A stretch of DNA of 64,000 bases, from the NCBI RefSeq assembly GCF_010389155.1, contig NC_057765.1, positions 248,001 through 312,000 on the forward strand, in the 5' to 3' direction. Position numbers and translations under genes: made by a program. Source of the DNA: Erigeron canadensis. Taxonomy: Eukaryota; Streptophyta; Magnoliopsida; Asterales; Asteraceae. Positions 22,594 to 34,017 of the stretch are shown here, one piece after another. Position 1 is the stretch's first letter. Each line of letters starts with the position of its first letter. The notes under the pieces were generated by a model. That model did not search any database, was not told the origin of the DNA, and worked only from the letters and a program-made list of their open reading frames with translations.

Positions 22594-25500
22594 TCAAATT
22601 TGCGAAAAAAGGAGTTCATTCCAAGTGTCGGGAATACCAGGTAAGCACCAATGTAAACAATCTTGCACCCCTGGAGTCGAACGGATGCTGTATCTTGATA
22701 TATGACCTTCGTCTCTTACCTGAGATAATGCCGTTATATCCAAAAGCTTCACGTCTGTCCCCTTCACTGCCCCTGAGGCAATAGAGTCGCTAGACTCATC
22801 TATTAAAACTTCTAGTGCTCCAGGGGCTGTGCTATCACACGTACCTCCACTGTTCCAATCTCCATTGAAGAAGTGCCTGGGTGAAATAGACCTATAAAAT
22901 GCCTTCAGCCCTGGGTACTTTGGTAATTGACCATTCACCCACTTTACGATACTGTAAATCGTTAAGTTCTTAGCATTTGCTATTTCTGCTATCTTCCTAT
23001 TTGTGTTAGGCTTCCCACCCACATACATCACCCATCGGTTGGCGTTAAGCTTCCCTCTGTTCCAATGATGCCCCGTGTTGAGAACAACCACATTAAATCT
23101 GCTAATATAACGTTGCAGAAAGGCTGGTGGACGATCAAGGTGCATAGCAAAATAGGTGGTACCGTTTATGGGGTCAATTGGGTCCAACTCACAGAGACTA
23201 GCAGACCAATAATAGAGGATTGTAGTGTTGGTAATTGGGAAGCGATAAGCCCAACCATCAGGTCGAACAGAGCCACGAGCTTTCACTAGGCCATATTCCT
23301 TACCAACATCTTGCACATCATGCCTCTCTTCACCACCTGTGATCATGCACATTAGAGATTGGAACTGCTGCCGCCCCAATGAATCGCCTATAAATGCCAT
23401 TGTTTTGTCCTGCATTCTGGGATATATTAACACAATCAGCGAAAGTGGTAACTTGTGTGAACATGAACAAATTCTCAAAATTATAACTCCCAAACCTTTT
23501 AAGAAATTCAGGCCCGGTAAAATTATTCATTTTGCAATCTTTTGGCTGCCACTTTAACTTCTCATATCCAAAATCTGTACGTTGAGTTAAGCGACAAGCC
23601 CACATACCAGACAACCACTGTTTACAACCAAATCCTGAGTACAGAGGCCAACTCTCATCGGTCACCCATTTCCCTTTACCAAAACTGCAGCCTGGAATAG
23701 AAAAGAAAACGAAAAGAACAGTTAGAAGATAATCAGTAATGAAAAATAACAAGCTGTAGCGCAGACAATTTGAAAGAAACTCTGTTTCATTTGAGGATTT
23801 AGGGCCATTTTAGACGCCTTTCAGCTTCTGTACTCATGTAAATTTCTTATTTCTTGTTACAGTTTGAGCATTTTTGTGCATTGACTAAGTTTTGTGATAC
23901 ATATAGAAACACACCTTTCTTTTCCTCAGCTGGAACTGGTATGCTAGATGCCATTGGTTCAACTAACTGCTGTTTTGGAGGTTTTGGGTCGCTTTGTTTT
24001 TCTGATGCTCCACTAGAAATAGAGATTCCAACAATGTCAGTGGTATTTTCTGCAACAACGTAAGAGAATTAAGGGTGGAACATATACCGTGCAGGATAAA
24101 AAACGCATCGTTAATTAAGCACAAATGAAAGTGACACTAGGTGGTTGAAATGCTATAGTTGATCTTACACAAGCTCAAGATTTCCTTACATCATACCACT
24201 TACAATAGATGGTAGTAAAACTTAAAGAAAGCAAAGCAATGTACCGCAGAAGTTCAGTTAGAATATAAAATAAGCAAACGCCCTTGGCATGGTGCTGTCA
24301 GGTGTGAGTTGACCCATCTACCAAGAGGTTGTGGGTTCTAGTCTCATGGTTGACAAATTGTAAACTTTTGTGGATTTATGTGGAATACTTGCATTTTCTT
24401 TACAGGAAAAGGATTCAAAGAAATTAGTCTTAAAATTTTATTCGTCATCGGTTTTTGACCTATAAGAAAATGTTCTGCGGGTTAGAGAGAAATAACTAAA
24501 TACATACAAGAAAATGTCTACCATGGAGCTTTTCCAGAGCATTCTTAGAACTAAGATCCAAAGATGGTGCTTTTATGGAACTTAATGGCGATACAAAATC
24601 CACAACTCCTTCATCCCTTATAGTGTCCAAAGACGATGTGTTTACATAACTTAATGGAGATGATTTTGCAACTCCTTCAGCTTCTCTTAAATCATCTTTA
24701 GAGTGCTTCAACTGCTTTACCTCTGCTTCTTCGCCTGCCATTAAAATATAGTTCAACATTTAGCTGATGGAAAAAGAAGGTGACAAAACACAAGATAACG
24801 TATACAAGACAAATCATAGCTGAGAGTTGAGACAGGTGAATCTTTAAACTCTTGGGCTAATAGATAAACATTATGGAACTGGACTTGTCTACACCATAAT
24901 GGCAAGATAAATCAAATGAAACAAGTCAAGTCACGAAATATAATAATAAAATTGGCATGAACGAATGTCAGCATCTATGTGGTTCTTGTCCTAGTTATCT
25001 GTTTATGTCGGTTATTATCCTTTGTGAAAAAACTTGAACTTGACCAGGTTAGATTTGATAATTTAGAGTTGATTCGTCATATCTTTTTGTTTAGAGTCAG
25101 TATTGAGAGGGGGGATAAGAAACTGAGAGTAAACCAAATGTACCCCCGATCCGACGTGTAGACGTATATGTACATATTAGGGATAAATTCTACATTCCTA
25201 GTAACTTAGTATGAAACTTTGTAGCTAGTATTAGCTCAGTGTTCTTGATGTATAAATACCCTTTTGTAGATCATTTGTCAATGATTGTATAGCAATCTTT
25301 CCCCAAATTCTCTCTATATTGTTATGGTATCAGAGCAACTTTCTTGATTTCCATGTCATTCAAGAGTCATTTCCATTCACTCAATTCAATAAAACTCAAT
25401 CTATTTGGATTTCAATTATTTAAATTTATCAACTTTTCCACATAACTCTTCGTTTTTTCTTTCAACTTTGGTTTTTGATTTCAGTTTGTTTTGGATTCTT

Positions 25501-26201
25501 TAACCAACTTTTTTGGTTAATCAGCAAAGTTGACAGTTAGTGATTGGAAAAAGTCTGAACGTATTGTTGACGGTAAATGCATTGTTGTAGCCAATTTCAA
25601 TGGTAGCTTTTTTAAACAAGACATCACAAAAAGGAATACAACAAATAAAAAAGGCCATCCCTGTCTAGGTTGGGTCATAGCTTATATAAGCATTACTTGG
25701 TTTCGTGCATTCATAACCTCACACTAACTCTCAAAATTGAATCAGTAAATGCAATTGGAAAAAGGTAGCAGTGTTGAGCCCCTATCTTAAGAGTTTTTTT
25801 TTTTTTTTTGGTCTAATGTATGAATCAACAAAGTTCCAAAGGAAAATAATAGTAATAATAAGGTATCTAATACGTTGTCACATAAAGCAGCATACTTGAA
25901 ACAAGATATGTCCCTAATTATCAAGTATTGTGGAAGATATATGCCAAAAAGTGATTTGTAGTATTAACAAGAGGGGCAAATAGTCTATAAGTAAAGTGAG
26001 ATGCATACATAAACGTAACCAACCTGGGAAAAGCTGCAGGAGTTGAGCATGAGACGGAAAAAAGGTGGTGGTGAGAAGGGGGTTTTTATCCCAAGACCAA
26101 AGAATAAGAATGGTGGTAAAAACAACACCGATAAAAAAGAGAGAGAGCTGCTTGGTTCTGCGTTCATAGAAGTAGCCTCCTCCCCCTCCCCCTTTCATCA
26201 T
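22594..26201 (-). CDS. TBL16: Trichome birefringence-like (TBL14-16 type) cell-wall polysaccharide O-acetyltransferase
   Basis: Golgi type II membrane protein of the family that acetylates xylan, xyloglucan or mannan. Exons on the minus strand: 26201-26024, 24734-24522, 24049-23915, 23691-23496, 23416-22594, total 1545 nt (514 aa), in frame. A signal anchor spans residues 19-37 after a Gly-rich, basic N-terminus. A low-complexity stem (about 60-175) leads into the TBL domain, starting near [12 protein letters not shown]. The catalytic GDS motif is at 251-253 ([14 protein letters not shown]) and the DxxH motif near the C-terminus at 493-496 (DCLHWCLPG); the catalytic triad residues are therefore present. 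A leader exon is likely upstream (about 26820-26695), because an acceptor (TTTAG) sits directly before the start codon. Intron 1 holds an LTR fragment and intron 2 a SINE-like repeat. Substrate cannot be read from sequence; the TBL14-16 placement is from remembered similarity. Confidence 0.92.
24285..24420 (+). repeat. SINE-like repeat in TBL intron 2
   Basis: Between two TBL exons an A-box-like motif (TTGGCATGGTGCTG) and a B-box-like motif (GGTTGTGGGTTCTAGTCTC) stand at tRNA-like distance, followed by a T-rich tail region. This is the usual head of a tRNA-derived SINE. I did not find a matching target duplication. Confidence 0.45.
25160..25340 (+). mobile_element. Copia-type LTR fragment with primer-binding site in TBL intron 1
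   Basis: TGGTATCAGAGC at about 25326-25337 is the standard primer-binding site, complementary to initiator tRNA-Met, used by Ty1/copia elements. The 160 bp upstream look like an LTR, with a TATA-like TGTATAAATACCC (about 25248) and a polyadenylation-like region. Leader-like AT-rich sequence follows to about 25530. No gag or pol frame survives. The element is sense to the plus strand, hence antisense to the TBL gene. Confidence 0.6.
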
Positions 26202-26829
26202 CCTAAATTCAACAATACATAGTTAATTAGTAACAAAAACAAAACTTGTGATTAATAAAAATAAAAAAGGAAACGAAGGTAATACATTATCACACACCCA
26301 TACCATCCATACCACTATATAAGCTCTGGTTTGGGGTATTGACAAATAAATAAAATATCCATCCAGGTTACTAAAAAAACACACACACACGAGAAATGTG
26401 TGGATAAGAAAATAAAAAAGAGTCCATGGGAATGAAGTAAGGGAAGTTGTTGCGTACAGCCTGGCAGGTTGGTCAAACTAACATCTATCTAATGATCTAT
26501 GTATAGGTTAGCATATAATGATATATGATGGATTTTCCCATAAATAAATAAAAGGTAAAGAGCAAAAGGAAGAAGCAAATGACAGAAACTTAAGTAATGG
26601 TACAACAACTCTGATCATAACATTATTAACATACACTCCGTGTGTATTATATATTCGATATAGATGGCCAGATGGGCAGATGCATACCATACCTGGAAGC
26701 AAATACGAAGAAGCCTTGCGCCAGACAGCAGTAGATTTTGATTTTGATTTCACCTCTGACTGGCTATAAACTGTGGATTGGAATTGGAGCAATGAATACT
26801 AATAATCAACTTTGAATTGAGAGATGGAT

Positions 26830-27895
26830 AACACGAGGATCACGTTCATTCCAAATCTCACTTTTTTCTTCTCCACCGGACGGACGGAAAGAATTTGAGA
26901 TTGCTAATTTGTAATCGCAATCTTATTTGGTAATCATTCGCCTAAGTGATAAGTAAGAAAATAAAAAATTATTTGCCCCTGTAGTTTAATAAATTTACAC
27001 TCGTCTATACGGTTCAAAGTTGTCTGTCTGTATTATTTTGATTTCGGTTTCTCCACTCTCCACATATTGGCTAAATTGGCACGCCGTTGCTAGCCCTATG
27101 GGACCGATCATTATGTATTATTTTGATACTGTGATGGCGTGACGCTAGGAATGACAATGGATTGGGACATTGATTTGGTAATGTCAAACCTGAACCTGAA
27201 CTCAATAAAACATATGTGACCCAATACTCATCAGGTATAAAAATATATATATTTAAATACCCGATAAGAATGTCTATTTTTAAAAACTATAACCAAAACT
27301 TGTATGATTTGATATAAGATATTACTTGTTCTTAATGCTTTTAGAAATGGATATGCAATTTATGGAATAAGATATAAAATTAGTTGATATTAATGTGTTA
27401 CATTGTATACACAAAAATGAAATATACATTCAAAACTAATCACTATATAGATATAGACTTTAAGACTTTAATATCTGCTCGAGTCAAGATAGACATACCC
27501 AGTCTTTGTCCCGAGTAGGTTCGGATATCAGTTTATCCCGTCAGGTCGGGGTTTTTTTATTATCCCTATATGGTACTAGCTTTGTGAACTTTATTTTTGT
27601 GTATGTGTTTCATCGGGTTGAGGGTTTTCAAGTCAGCTTCTTATTTGTGATTTTCTTGGCTTTATATTGTCAAAATTGAAGCCGCTAGTCGATACTCCCA
27701 ACGTTCACCCTTAATCCGACGAGATTAGATATCCCTTTGTGTTTAGCGAGACATGTTTTCCTTCTTTCGGGGTTTGCACGTGTGTTTTCTTTGTTTAGAG
27801 GTTTCTGGTCGTTGACGGCTACTATTTATTTTTTTGATCGACCCCTTTTTAAGGTTATTGCTTATTACATATGTTTATGCTTCATTTTATCTTTT

Positions 27896-27932
<37 letters not shown>

Positions 27933-28115
27933 TTATTTTTTTTACTTGATATTGTCGTTATTTACTTGATTTGCATCTCTGACTTCCGATTTATCAAACC
28001 CTAATTTTTGATCCAAATGTTTTAACAACAAAATTCATCAATTGCAATGTTTGGTAACCACACCCTATTTTTTTTATCTATTTATTATTATTTTTTGCCT
28101 CTTTTGGGAATATTT
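26830..28115. other. Gene-free repetitive interval
   Basis: This is the upstream side of the TBL gene. Around 27147-27566 there is a degenerate repeat whose left end (TAGGAATGACAATGG) resembles a common plant hAT-like MITE, but its ends are too eroded to delimit. A 30-bp (TA)n run lies at 27900-27929. No gene is supported. Confidence 0.45.
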
Positions 28116-28627
28116 TTAGGTGACATGCGTTGTCATGTGATTGGTTGCCAATTGCTAATTTTTGGCAATCGACAGCTACATCCTTCAACCTAAAAGTGTG
28201 GGATCCAACTTGAAAACTGCTTACAGTTATCCTCATAATCTAAAATATTTTAAAGCTTTATCCTATTTTCTAAAAAAAATAAACAAAGTAAAAGAAATCG
28301 TCTCTGTGATTTGTCATTCATATAGTATATATCCATATGGTTTCCACTTTGTCCCTACTTATGTTAAGACCTTAGGTGACATGCGTTGTCATGTGATTGG
28401 TTGCCAATTGCTAATTTTTGGCAATCGACAGCTACATCCTTCAACCTAAGAGTGTGGGATCCAACTTGAAAACTGCTTACAGTTATCCTCATAATCTAAA
28501 ATATTTTAAAGCTTTATCCTATTTTCTAAAAAAAATAAACAAAGTAAAAGAAATCGTCTCTGTGATTTGTCATTCATATAGTATATATCCATATGGTTTC
28601 CACTTTGTCCCTACTTATGTTAAGACC
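28116..28627 (+). repeat. 256-bp tandem duplication
   Basis: Copy 1 (28116-28371) and copy 2 (28372-28627) are adjacent and, by eye, identical except for one base (CCTAAAAGTG versus CCTAAGAGTG). Each starts TTAGGTGACATGCG and ends ATGTTAAGACC. Each copy contains the inverted repeat TTGCCAA/TTGGCAA. The duplicated unit is not visibly a gene, although it creates two near-identical open frames. The near-identity means the duplication is young, or that the assembly repeated the unit. Confidence 0.9.
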
Positions 28628-28758
28628 CCCACGTGTGGGGCATTTTTGTCATTTAACTCCACTTCCTCAAAATCATCATTGTAGTTTGTTGTTTTTGCAT
28701 TTCATCTATGTCTTTATATTTTTCTTTTATTTAGACATTTAATCAAACATATTGTCTG

Positions 28759-29449
28759 CAGGCACGGTTCTACAATGGGGGCATTGGGGGCAATTGCCCC
28801 CATTCCAATTTTGGTACAATGTAATTTTTTAGAGGTATATTTGGAAAAAAAAAATAAAAAACACATACAAATAGACACAAACAAATGTCTTCGTCGTTGT
28901 TATAAGCTTCTTCTTTGTAAGTACCTTACTTATGTCGGAAACATTAGTTTTGAGATAGTAAAAATGTTGAGTGTTTTGTTAATAGAGTTGAAAAAGAGAG
29001 GTTGAAAAAGGGTGGAGATTTCCTTAAGTTGGAGATTACTTAAGGGGTACAGTTAGGGGTTAACGAAAAAATTGTTTTTTCTATGTTTGGATAAATGTAT
29101 TATACATTAATATAGTATAGTTGTATGTGAAAAAGTTGTTTTCTTTTAAAATTATTAACATAATAGTTAATCACAATAGTCATGTAGAAAATATATGTAC
29201 GGACTAAATTGGATATCATTGCTCCAAAATTGTAAAGACCAATGTTGATAGATATTTCCATAACTAACACTCATCATTCATAATCTAACTAAACCCGACA
29301 TTAACGAAATGCTTCTAAGAGTCCATTTTTTCTGTTTACAGCTCAGGGCCTATTTATTTATTTATTTTTAAAAAAATTTCCTAAAGATGGATCTAAATAA
29401 AGGACTCTTAAATTTACCTCTCGCAAAAGATATTCTGGCTCCGTCCCTG
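28759..29449 (+). mobile_element. Non-autonomous hAT element with 8-bp target duplication
   Basis: The left end CAGGCACGGTTCTACAA and the right end TTCTGGCTCCGTCCCTG are imperfect inverted repeats, as in hAT elements that carry a GGGGGCAATTGCCCCC palindrome just inside the end. Both flanks carry ATTGTCTG (28751-28758 and 29450-29457), the 8-bp duplication diagnostic of hAT transposons. At 691 bp it has no transposase frame, so it is non-autonomous. Confidence 0.85.
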
Positions 29450-29457
29450 ATTGTCTG

Positions 29458-30280
29458 CATATATAACTATGATTTTATTTATTATAGCCATATACAAACA
29501 TATAGTTGTGAATGTTATGATATGTATAAACAACATTGAACGGTGAAAAACATTAATCGATAACAATGAACTAGTTGTTTCTGATACTTTGTTTGTCCTA
29601 TATCATCAACCTGTTTATTTATTAGGCACTTTTAGTATCGATGAGAACTTAAAATTTAATGCTAACATGCTTCCTTATCGGGTAGAATAAACCAAATGTG
29701 TTGGTGAAGTAACACCAAATGCGTTGGTGAAGTAAGCTAATAATGGATTCTTGTCATGACTTTGGTTCTTTAATTGTGACTTTTTATTTATGCATATTAT
29801 AACATTCGCTACTATATATATATATATAGAAATAAAACAAAGTAGATAATGCATGCTATGTGTTTAATTAAATGTCTGAATTAAAAATATAAATCAACAA
29901 CATAGATGAAAAGGTGAAGTGAAATGACAAAAATGCTACTTATGTAGTCACGTCATTACACGTGAGAAACTTAACGAAAATAGAGACGAAATGCAAACCA
30001 CATTAATGATTTTGACCAAAAGTTAAAAAAATAAAAGATGCAAACCGTAAAAATACATTGCATAGGGATGATTTTTTATATTTATTGAATGGAATTTGGA
30101 AAATATAAAAGAAAATAAATAACAGGAAAAAAAAAACCAAAAAAAGAAAAGAGATAGAACTGTAACCGGAAGAAATTGCTGATAGAAGAAGGCAAAGGTT
30201 GGTTAAACTGGGTTGGGTAGGGTTTTTGCATATATAATCTAGTTTAATAAAACTGTTACGAGTTAAGCAACCAGAAGAGC
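29458..30280. other. Upstream region of the unknown-function gene
   Basis: AT-rich with no gene. A 22-bp direct repeat (ACCAAATGYGTTGGTGAAGT) occurs twice at about 29691-29735. The likely leader exon of the next gene lies at about 30280-30348, ending at a GTATGT donor, with the acceptor at 30622-30623 upstream of the start codon. Confidence 0.4.
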
Positions 30281-30633
30281 TTCATTCATTCATTCTCTAT
30301 TCGTATTACTAATAATCAATCAAGCAATAGCAAATTGAAGCCGCGACCGTATGTTTTTTTTTTTTTTAATTTGATTTATAATTCCATTATTTCTTAATGA
30401 TGATTCCAATTCCATAGTGTGTGTTTGCTTTACAAGTATATGTTTAAATAAATCAATTATTTGTTTGAATTCAAGAAAAATGGCTTACGGTCGTCGGTGG
30501 TGGTTTATACACATACATGTCTTTCGGCCTTTCTCTAAATGCCTTGATCTTTTGTTTTGTAGTTAAGTAAAATACTAAGTGATGGATTTAATTATTATGA
30601 TTATTTTGTATTGATTTTGATCAGATAAGATAT

Positions 30634-32570
30634 ATGGAGAGTAGGGAAGAAGGGCCCAAATCATGGGATGAGCTATACGCCATTGATTTGATGCCTTCCG
30701 AGCTGTTTCTCAAGTTCCGAGAGCAACTCCATGGCTTTCGTCTCGGTCTTAATTTGGAGGTACCTTTCCCCTTCCTTCCTTCCTTCCTTCCATTTTTTTT
30801 TTCTTTTGTCTTCATTTTATACACCTTATATACCGTGATAATGTTGTTTCAAACCGATTAAACTAGTATCATATATGTGTGTGTGTACGCAGCCGTTCAC
30901 ATCACTGTTGTGTATTACCCTTCCTTGTGTGTATTATGTTTGCTTCTTAGCTTATAGGAACTTATGGCAGCCTGAGCTTATGATTTTCATGACGAATTAT
31001 GTGTAAAGGAATTTTAATCTGAGCATTGCTCAACTATTCTGCTAAGATTTGTTTATAAGTTGGACATTTAACAAACATGAAAGTCAACTGAACTTCAAAT
31101 TATAGTTAATGTTATGAAATACAACGCATGTGGTTTATGTTCACAAATTCATGCCAGAAGTTCTTCTATATGGGATTGCACACCCATTTAGTTTCACTTA
31201 GAAAGAAGCACTTACACAACATGATATATGTGAGTCATCTGTGGCTAAAAATCTATAACTAAACCACATGCCTACATGAGGATCTACAGAACAACTCATA
31301 AATACAACCCCCCATAGTATCAGCATAATTAATATGAATAGTCACTAATATAATGTGGTCCTATCTTGTCCAATCTTGTTTTTGAGCCCAAAAAGTATAT
31401 TATAAAGCAAACAAGTGCCGAAACTACTTATTTTTTTGAAATCAAGCTTAAATGAAGAAATGTTACAGGTGAAAATATTTATAAACTAGCATGTAACCAA
31501 CGCAATGCTTGCGGCAGTATCTCAGGTTTTTGACAGTTTTCAGTGGTTTTCTGTCTGTGGCAGTTGTGTAAAAGACAGATTGAGAAAGGGTGTTTTGTCA
31601 CGTTTAACAGTATAGATATATATATGGCAATTTATGACTCCATTTTTTGTTCTTGCATCTCTAAATCTCAAGTTTCAAGCATTTCATATCATCTATAAAA
31701 TGAAGTTGTGGCAGCATGCCGGTCAAAGAATACTATCTGTAATAATGTAAGTGAAAATTAAAATCAGGATATCTTATCTTATTGATTAATATCTTAAAAA
31801 CTGTTCCAGTTCTACAATTCCCCAGTCAACGAGTGCCAGACAAAGTTTGTTTTAAAGCCGTTATCAAATGAGCGAAGATGGAAATTCATATACGAGCCTT
31901 TACATCATGATGTACGCCTTGTTTCCAAGAAGATCCCAATAACCAAATTTCTAAATCTCCAGGTTTGCTTATATGGTCATGTGTCATCTCACTCTCTCAT
32001 CAAAGTCACTCTTTATTGCAAAATTTATGAAAAGCTGGAAATATTTTAGGTAGGAATAGGTCACAGTTTTCAGCTGCGTGCCACTGGTTGGAAATGGAAG
32101 CTAACAACTTGTTTAGGCGGTGATGGTGTATCTCGAATACGCAACAAAACATCTCTTGGACTGTGCCCTGGTGTTGATATGCGTTTTGGATGGAGGGCAG
32201 ACTATGTTCTTCCAGAATTTACAGGGTAAGTATGCTTTAAATGTGTAGTACTGTTCATTTCACTGGTATGTGTGTATTCAGATTTTAGATCCAAATTGAA
32301 TAACACCTCGATTGTTCCTATTTGTAGAGTCTTCTATCAGTCATAACACGACTAATATGTTTATTTTTCTTTTTAAATTTGAATAGTAGATTTCAGTGTT
32401 GAAATTATGACTGTTTATACTGTGGCATTGACAGGGCTGTAGGGACTGGCGAAGCATTATTTAACATGAACTCTGGTCGATTAGAAGCATCACTTGACAG
32501 AATCGAGACCATATTAACCCATACTTCTAATTGGTCTCCAAATGATCAGGTATCAAGTACATCTGCTTGA
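30634..32570 (+). CDS. Conserved plant protein of unknown function (196 aa)
   Basis: Four exons, 30634-30759, 31810-31962, 32050-32225 and 32435-32570, total 591 nt in frame. Starts MESREEGPKSWDELYAIDLM and ends NDQVSSTSA. The protein is rich in alternating hydrophobic and charged residues (for example VLKPLSNERRWKFIYEP, VRLVSKKIPITKFLNLQ, GWKWKLTTCLGGDG, RFGWRADYVLPEF), which reads as a beta-rich fold and could suit a membrane barrel or lipid-binding sheet. I recognise it as plant-conserved but cannot assign a function. The last exon reads through a possible donor (CAG|GTATCA) to a stop eight codons later, so an alternative C-terminus is possible. A leader intron is likely. Intron 1 contains a mini-Helitron. 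Confidence 0.8.
31496..31616 (-). mobile_element. 121-bp mini-Helitron in intron 1
   Basis: On the minus strand it begins TCTATACTGTTAAACG, the TC-type 5' end, and finishes with a GC-rich hairpin (GCAAGCATTGC) followed by a CTAG end. It sits between host A (31495) and host T (31617), the insertion rule for Helitrons. The same ends are seen in the larger element at 53261-54948. It is far too short to code for anything and is probably an internally deleted derivative. Confidence 0.6.
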
Positions 32571-32714
32571 GTGGCAGTTTTTGTGTAGCATCATCTATGA
32601 ATGTTGTAATTATGGAAGGATTACTCTTGAAGCCCAGTTTTTACAGCAGGCGTATTTAGCTTTTATCCCTTGTACTTATCATCTTTTGTTTGCTACATCG
32701 GTTGAATATTATTC

Positions 32715-32906
32715 GGGAAAATGATCCGTACTGCAGACTTTACCTAAGCTTAGGTACTGTCACTTTAAAAAAAGTTACAAATTAAACCTTTGAATTTGAT
32801 AAACATACATACCCCCTCTGAATTTTACATAGCCTCCCCTGAATTTTACATAATCTCCCCTGTTTTACCTAAGATAGGTATTGTATGCTTTACTTAACCT
32901 TTCCCC
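32715..32906 (+). mobile_element. MITE family A, copy 1
   Basis: Starts GGGAAAATGATCCGTACTGC and ends TTACTTAACCTTTCCCC. Its sequence recurs inverted at 34018-34183 with roughly 80% identity by eye (shared words include TTTACCTAAG, CTTTGAATT and ATAAACATA). G-rich ends suggest a Mutator-like MITE. No exact target duplication was found for this copy. Confidence 0.6.
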
Positions 32907-33024
32907 ATATTTCAAAACTTTGAGAGTTAAAATTTAGTGTTTCTAAATTGATTTACTCTTTCCTACACCTTTGGCTGTAACATTGGTGCTTCCACATTAT
33001 TTAAAGGAATTAGTATTCTAAAAT

Positions 33025-33103
33025 CTCTCAACCTCCTCCCCACACACTGTCGAATATGATATTAAAACTCAAAACCCGTAGAAGATGACATTGGGTGTTA
33101 CTT
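33025..33103 (+). mobile_element. 5'-truncated SINE with 16-bp target duplication
   Basis: This 79-bp block matches the 3' end of the SINE at 45133-45366 (both contain AAAACCCGTARAAGA and end GTTACTTA). It is bracketed by a perfect 16-bp repeat, ATTAGTATTCTAAAAT (33009-33024 and 33104-33119). Truncation at the 5' end is the usual result of incomplete target-primed reverse transcription. Confidence 0.8.
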
Positions 33104-33388
33104 ATTAGTATTCTAAAATATAATTAACTATGAACGAATGTATATAGTGAATGATCTTAAATTATGTTGATTGTATTGGGTAACTTGTTTTTTTTTTTCC
33201 AATATGAATGATAAAGCCGTTGAATCTGGTTGCTTTCACGCAATGAACAATTTGTTCATAGTTTGTCGATGTATATTTGTGCATAGTTTCTTACATTTTG
33301 GGACACTAATTCTAATGGTTTAATTTAACAAAAAATATTGGTAACCGTCTAACTATTTAGGCGGTACTCCGTTACACTATTTGGACAA

Positions 33389-33543
33389 GGGGTTTGCTAA
33401 ATACAGCTCCAATGGCTGTGTTTAAGGTGCATAAATTGTTTGTACATTTACCATGAAAATCAGGGGGAGGGGGTTTAATATGGAAGGTACAAATTTTTTT
33501 ATGCACGTTAAATACAACCCTAAGGGTTTATTTAGCATTTCCC
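33389..33543 (-). mobile_element. Mutator-like MITE family B, copy 1
   Basis: Ends are GGGGTTTGCTAAATACAGC and, on the opposite strand, GGGAAATGCTAAATAAACCC. The flanks share the exact 9-mer TTTGGACAA (33380-33388 and 33544-33552), the target duplication length of Mutator-like elements. The element is the inverted counterpart of 33827-33982. There is no coding capacity. Confidence 0.85.
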
Positions 33544-33826
33544 TTTGGACAAATATACAAGTTACTTGACCAGAATTTAAGTTCATTGACACTTAAGTAC
33601 GTTCATAAATAGTTGCTTACGTTTCAAGAAACAAATCCCTTGTTTAAATGCGAAATAATACATTTTGAAATATGAATTACGCACGAAAATCACTTTCCCT
33701 TTATTAAATTGTTAAAAGAAAGTTTTGAAAGTAGAATCGATAACAAAGATTCAAGTAATATGAATATAAATGTAAAGGAAATTTTCTTTTGCTCTTTAAG
33801 GAAAGTAGTGTCTAGAATTTTACTTT

Positions 33827-33982
33827 GGGAAATGCTAAATACAACCTTAAGGGTTATATTTAACGTGCATAAAAAAACTTGTACCTTTCATATTAAAAGC
33901 ATACCCCCTGATTTTCATGGTAAATGTACAAACAATTTATGCACCTTAAACACAGCCCTAAGGGCTGTATTTAGCAAACCCT
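33827..33982 (+). mobile_element. Mutator-like MITE family B, copy 2 (inverted)
   Basis: Starts GGGAAATGCTAAATACAACC and ends GGGCTGTATTTAGCAAACCC. It is flanked by TTTTACTTT (33818-33826 and 33983-33991), a 9-bp duplication different from that of copy 1, so the two copies inserted independently although they lie head to head. Confidence 0.8.
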
Positions 33983-34017
33983 TTTTACTTTTTATCAAGG
34001 AATGCCTTTTATATAAT

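Noticed and set aside
22575..22605. SINE-like B box (GGTCATGAGTTCAAAT)
   Set aside because: It overlaps the stop codon region of the TBL gene, whose C-terminus matches the family, so the word is part of the gene end.
28162..28684. Two nearly identical open frames of 95 and 88 codons
   Set aside because: They arise from the 256-bp tandem duplication, begin at the same non-unique point and show no protein-like conservation.
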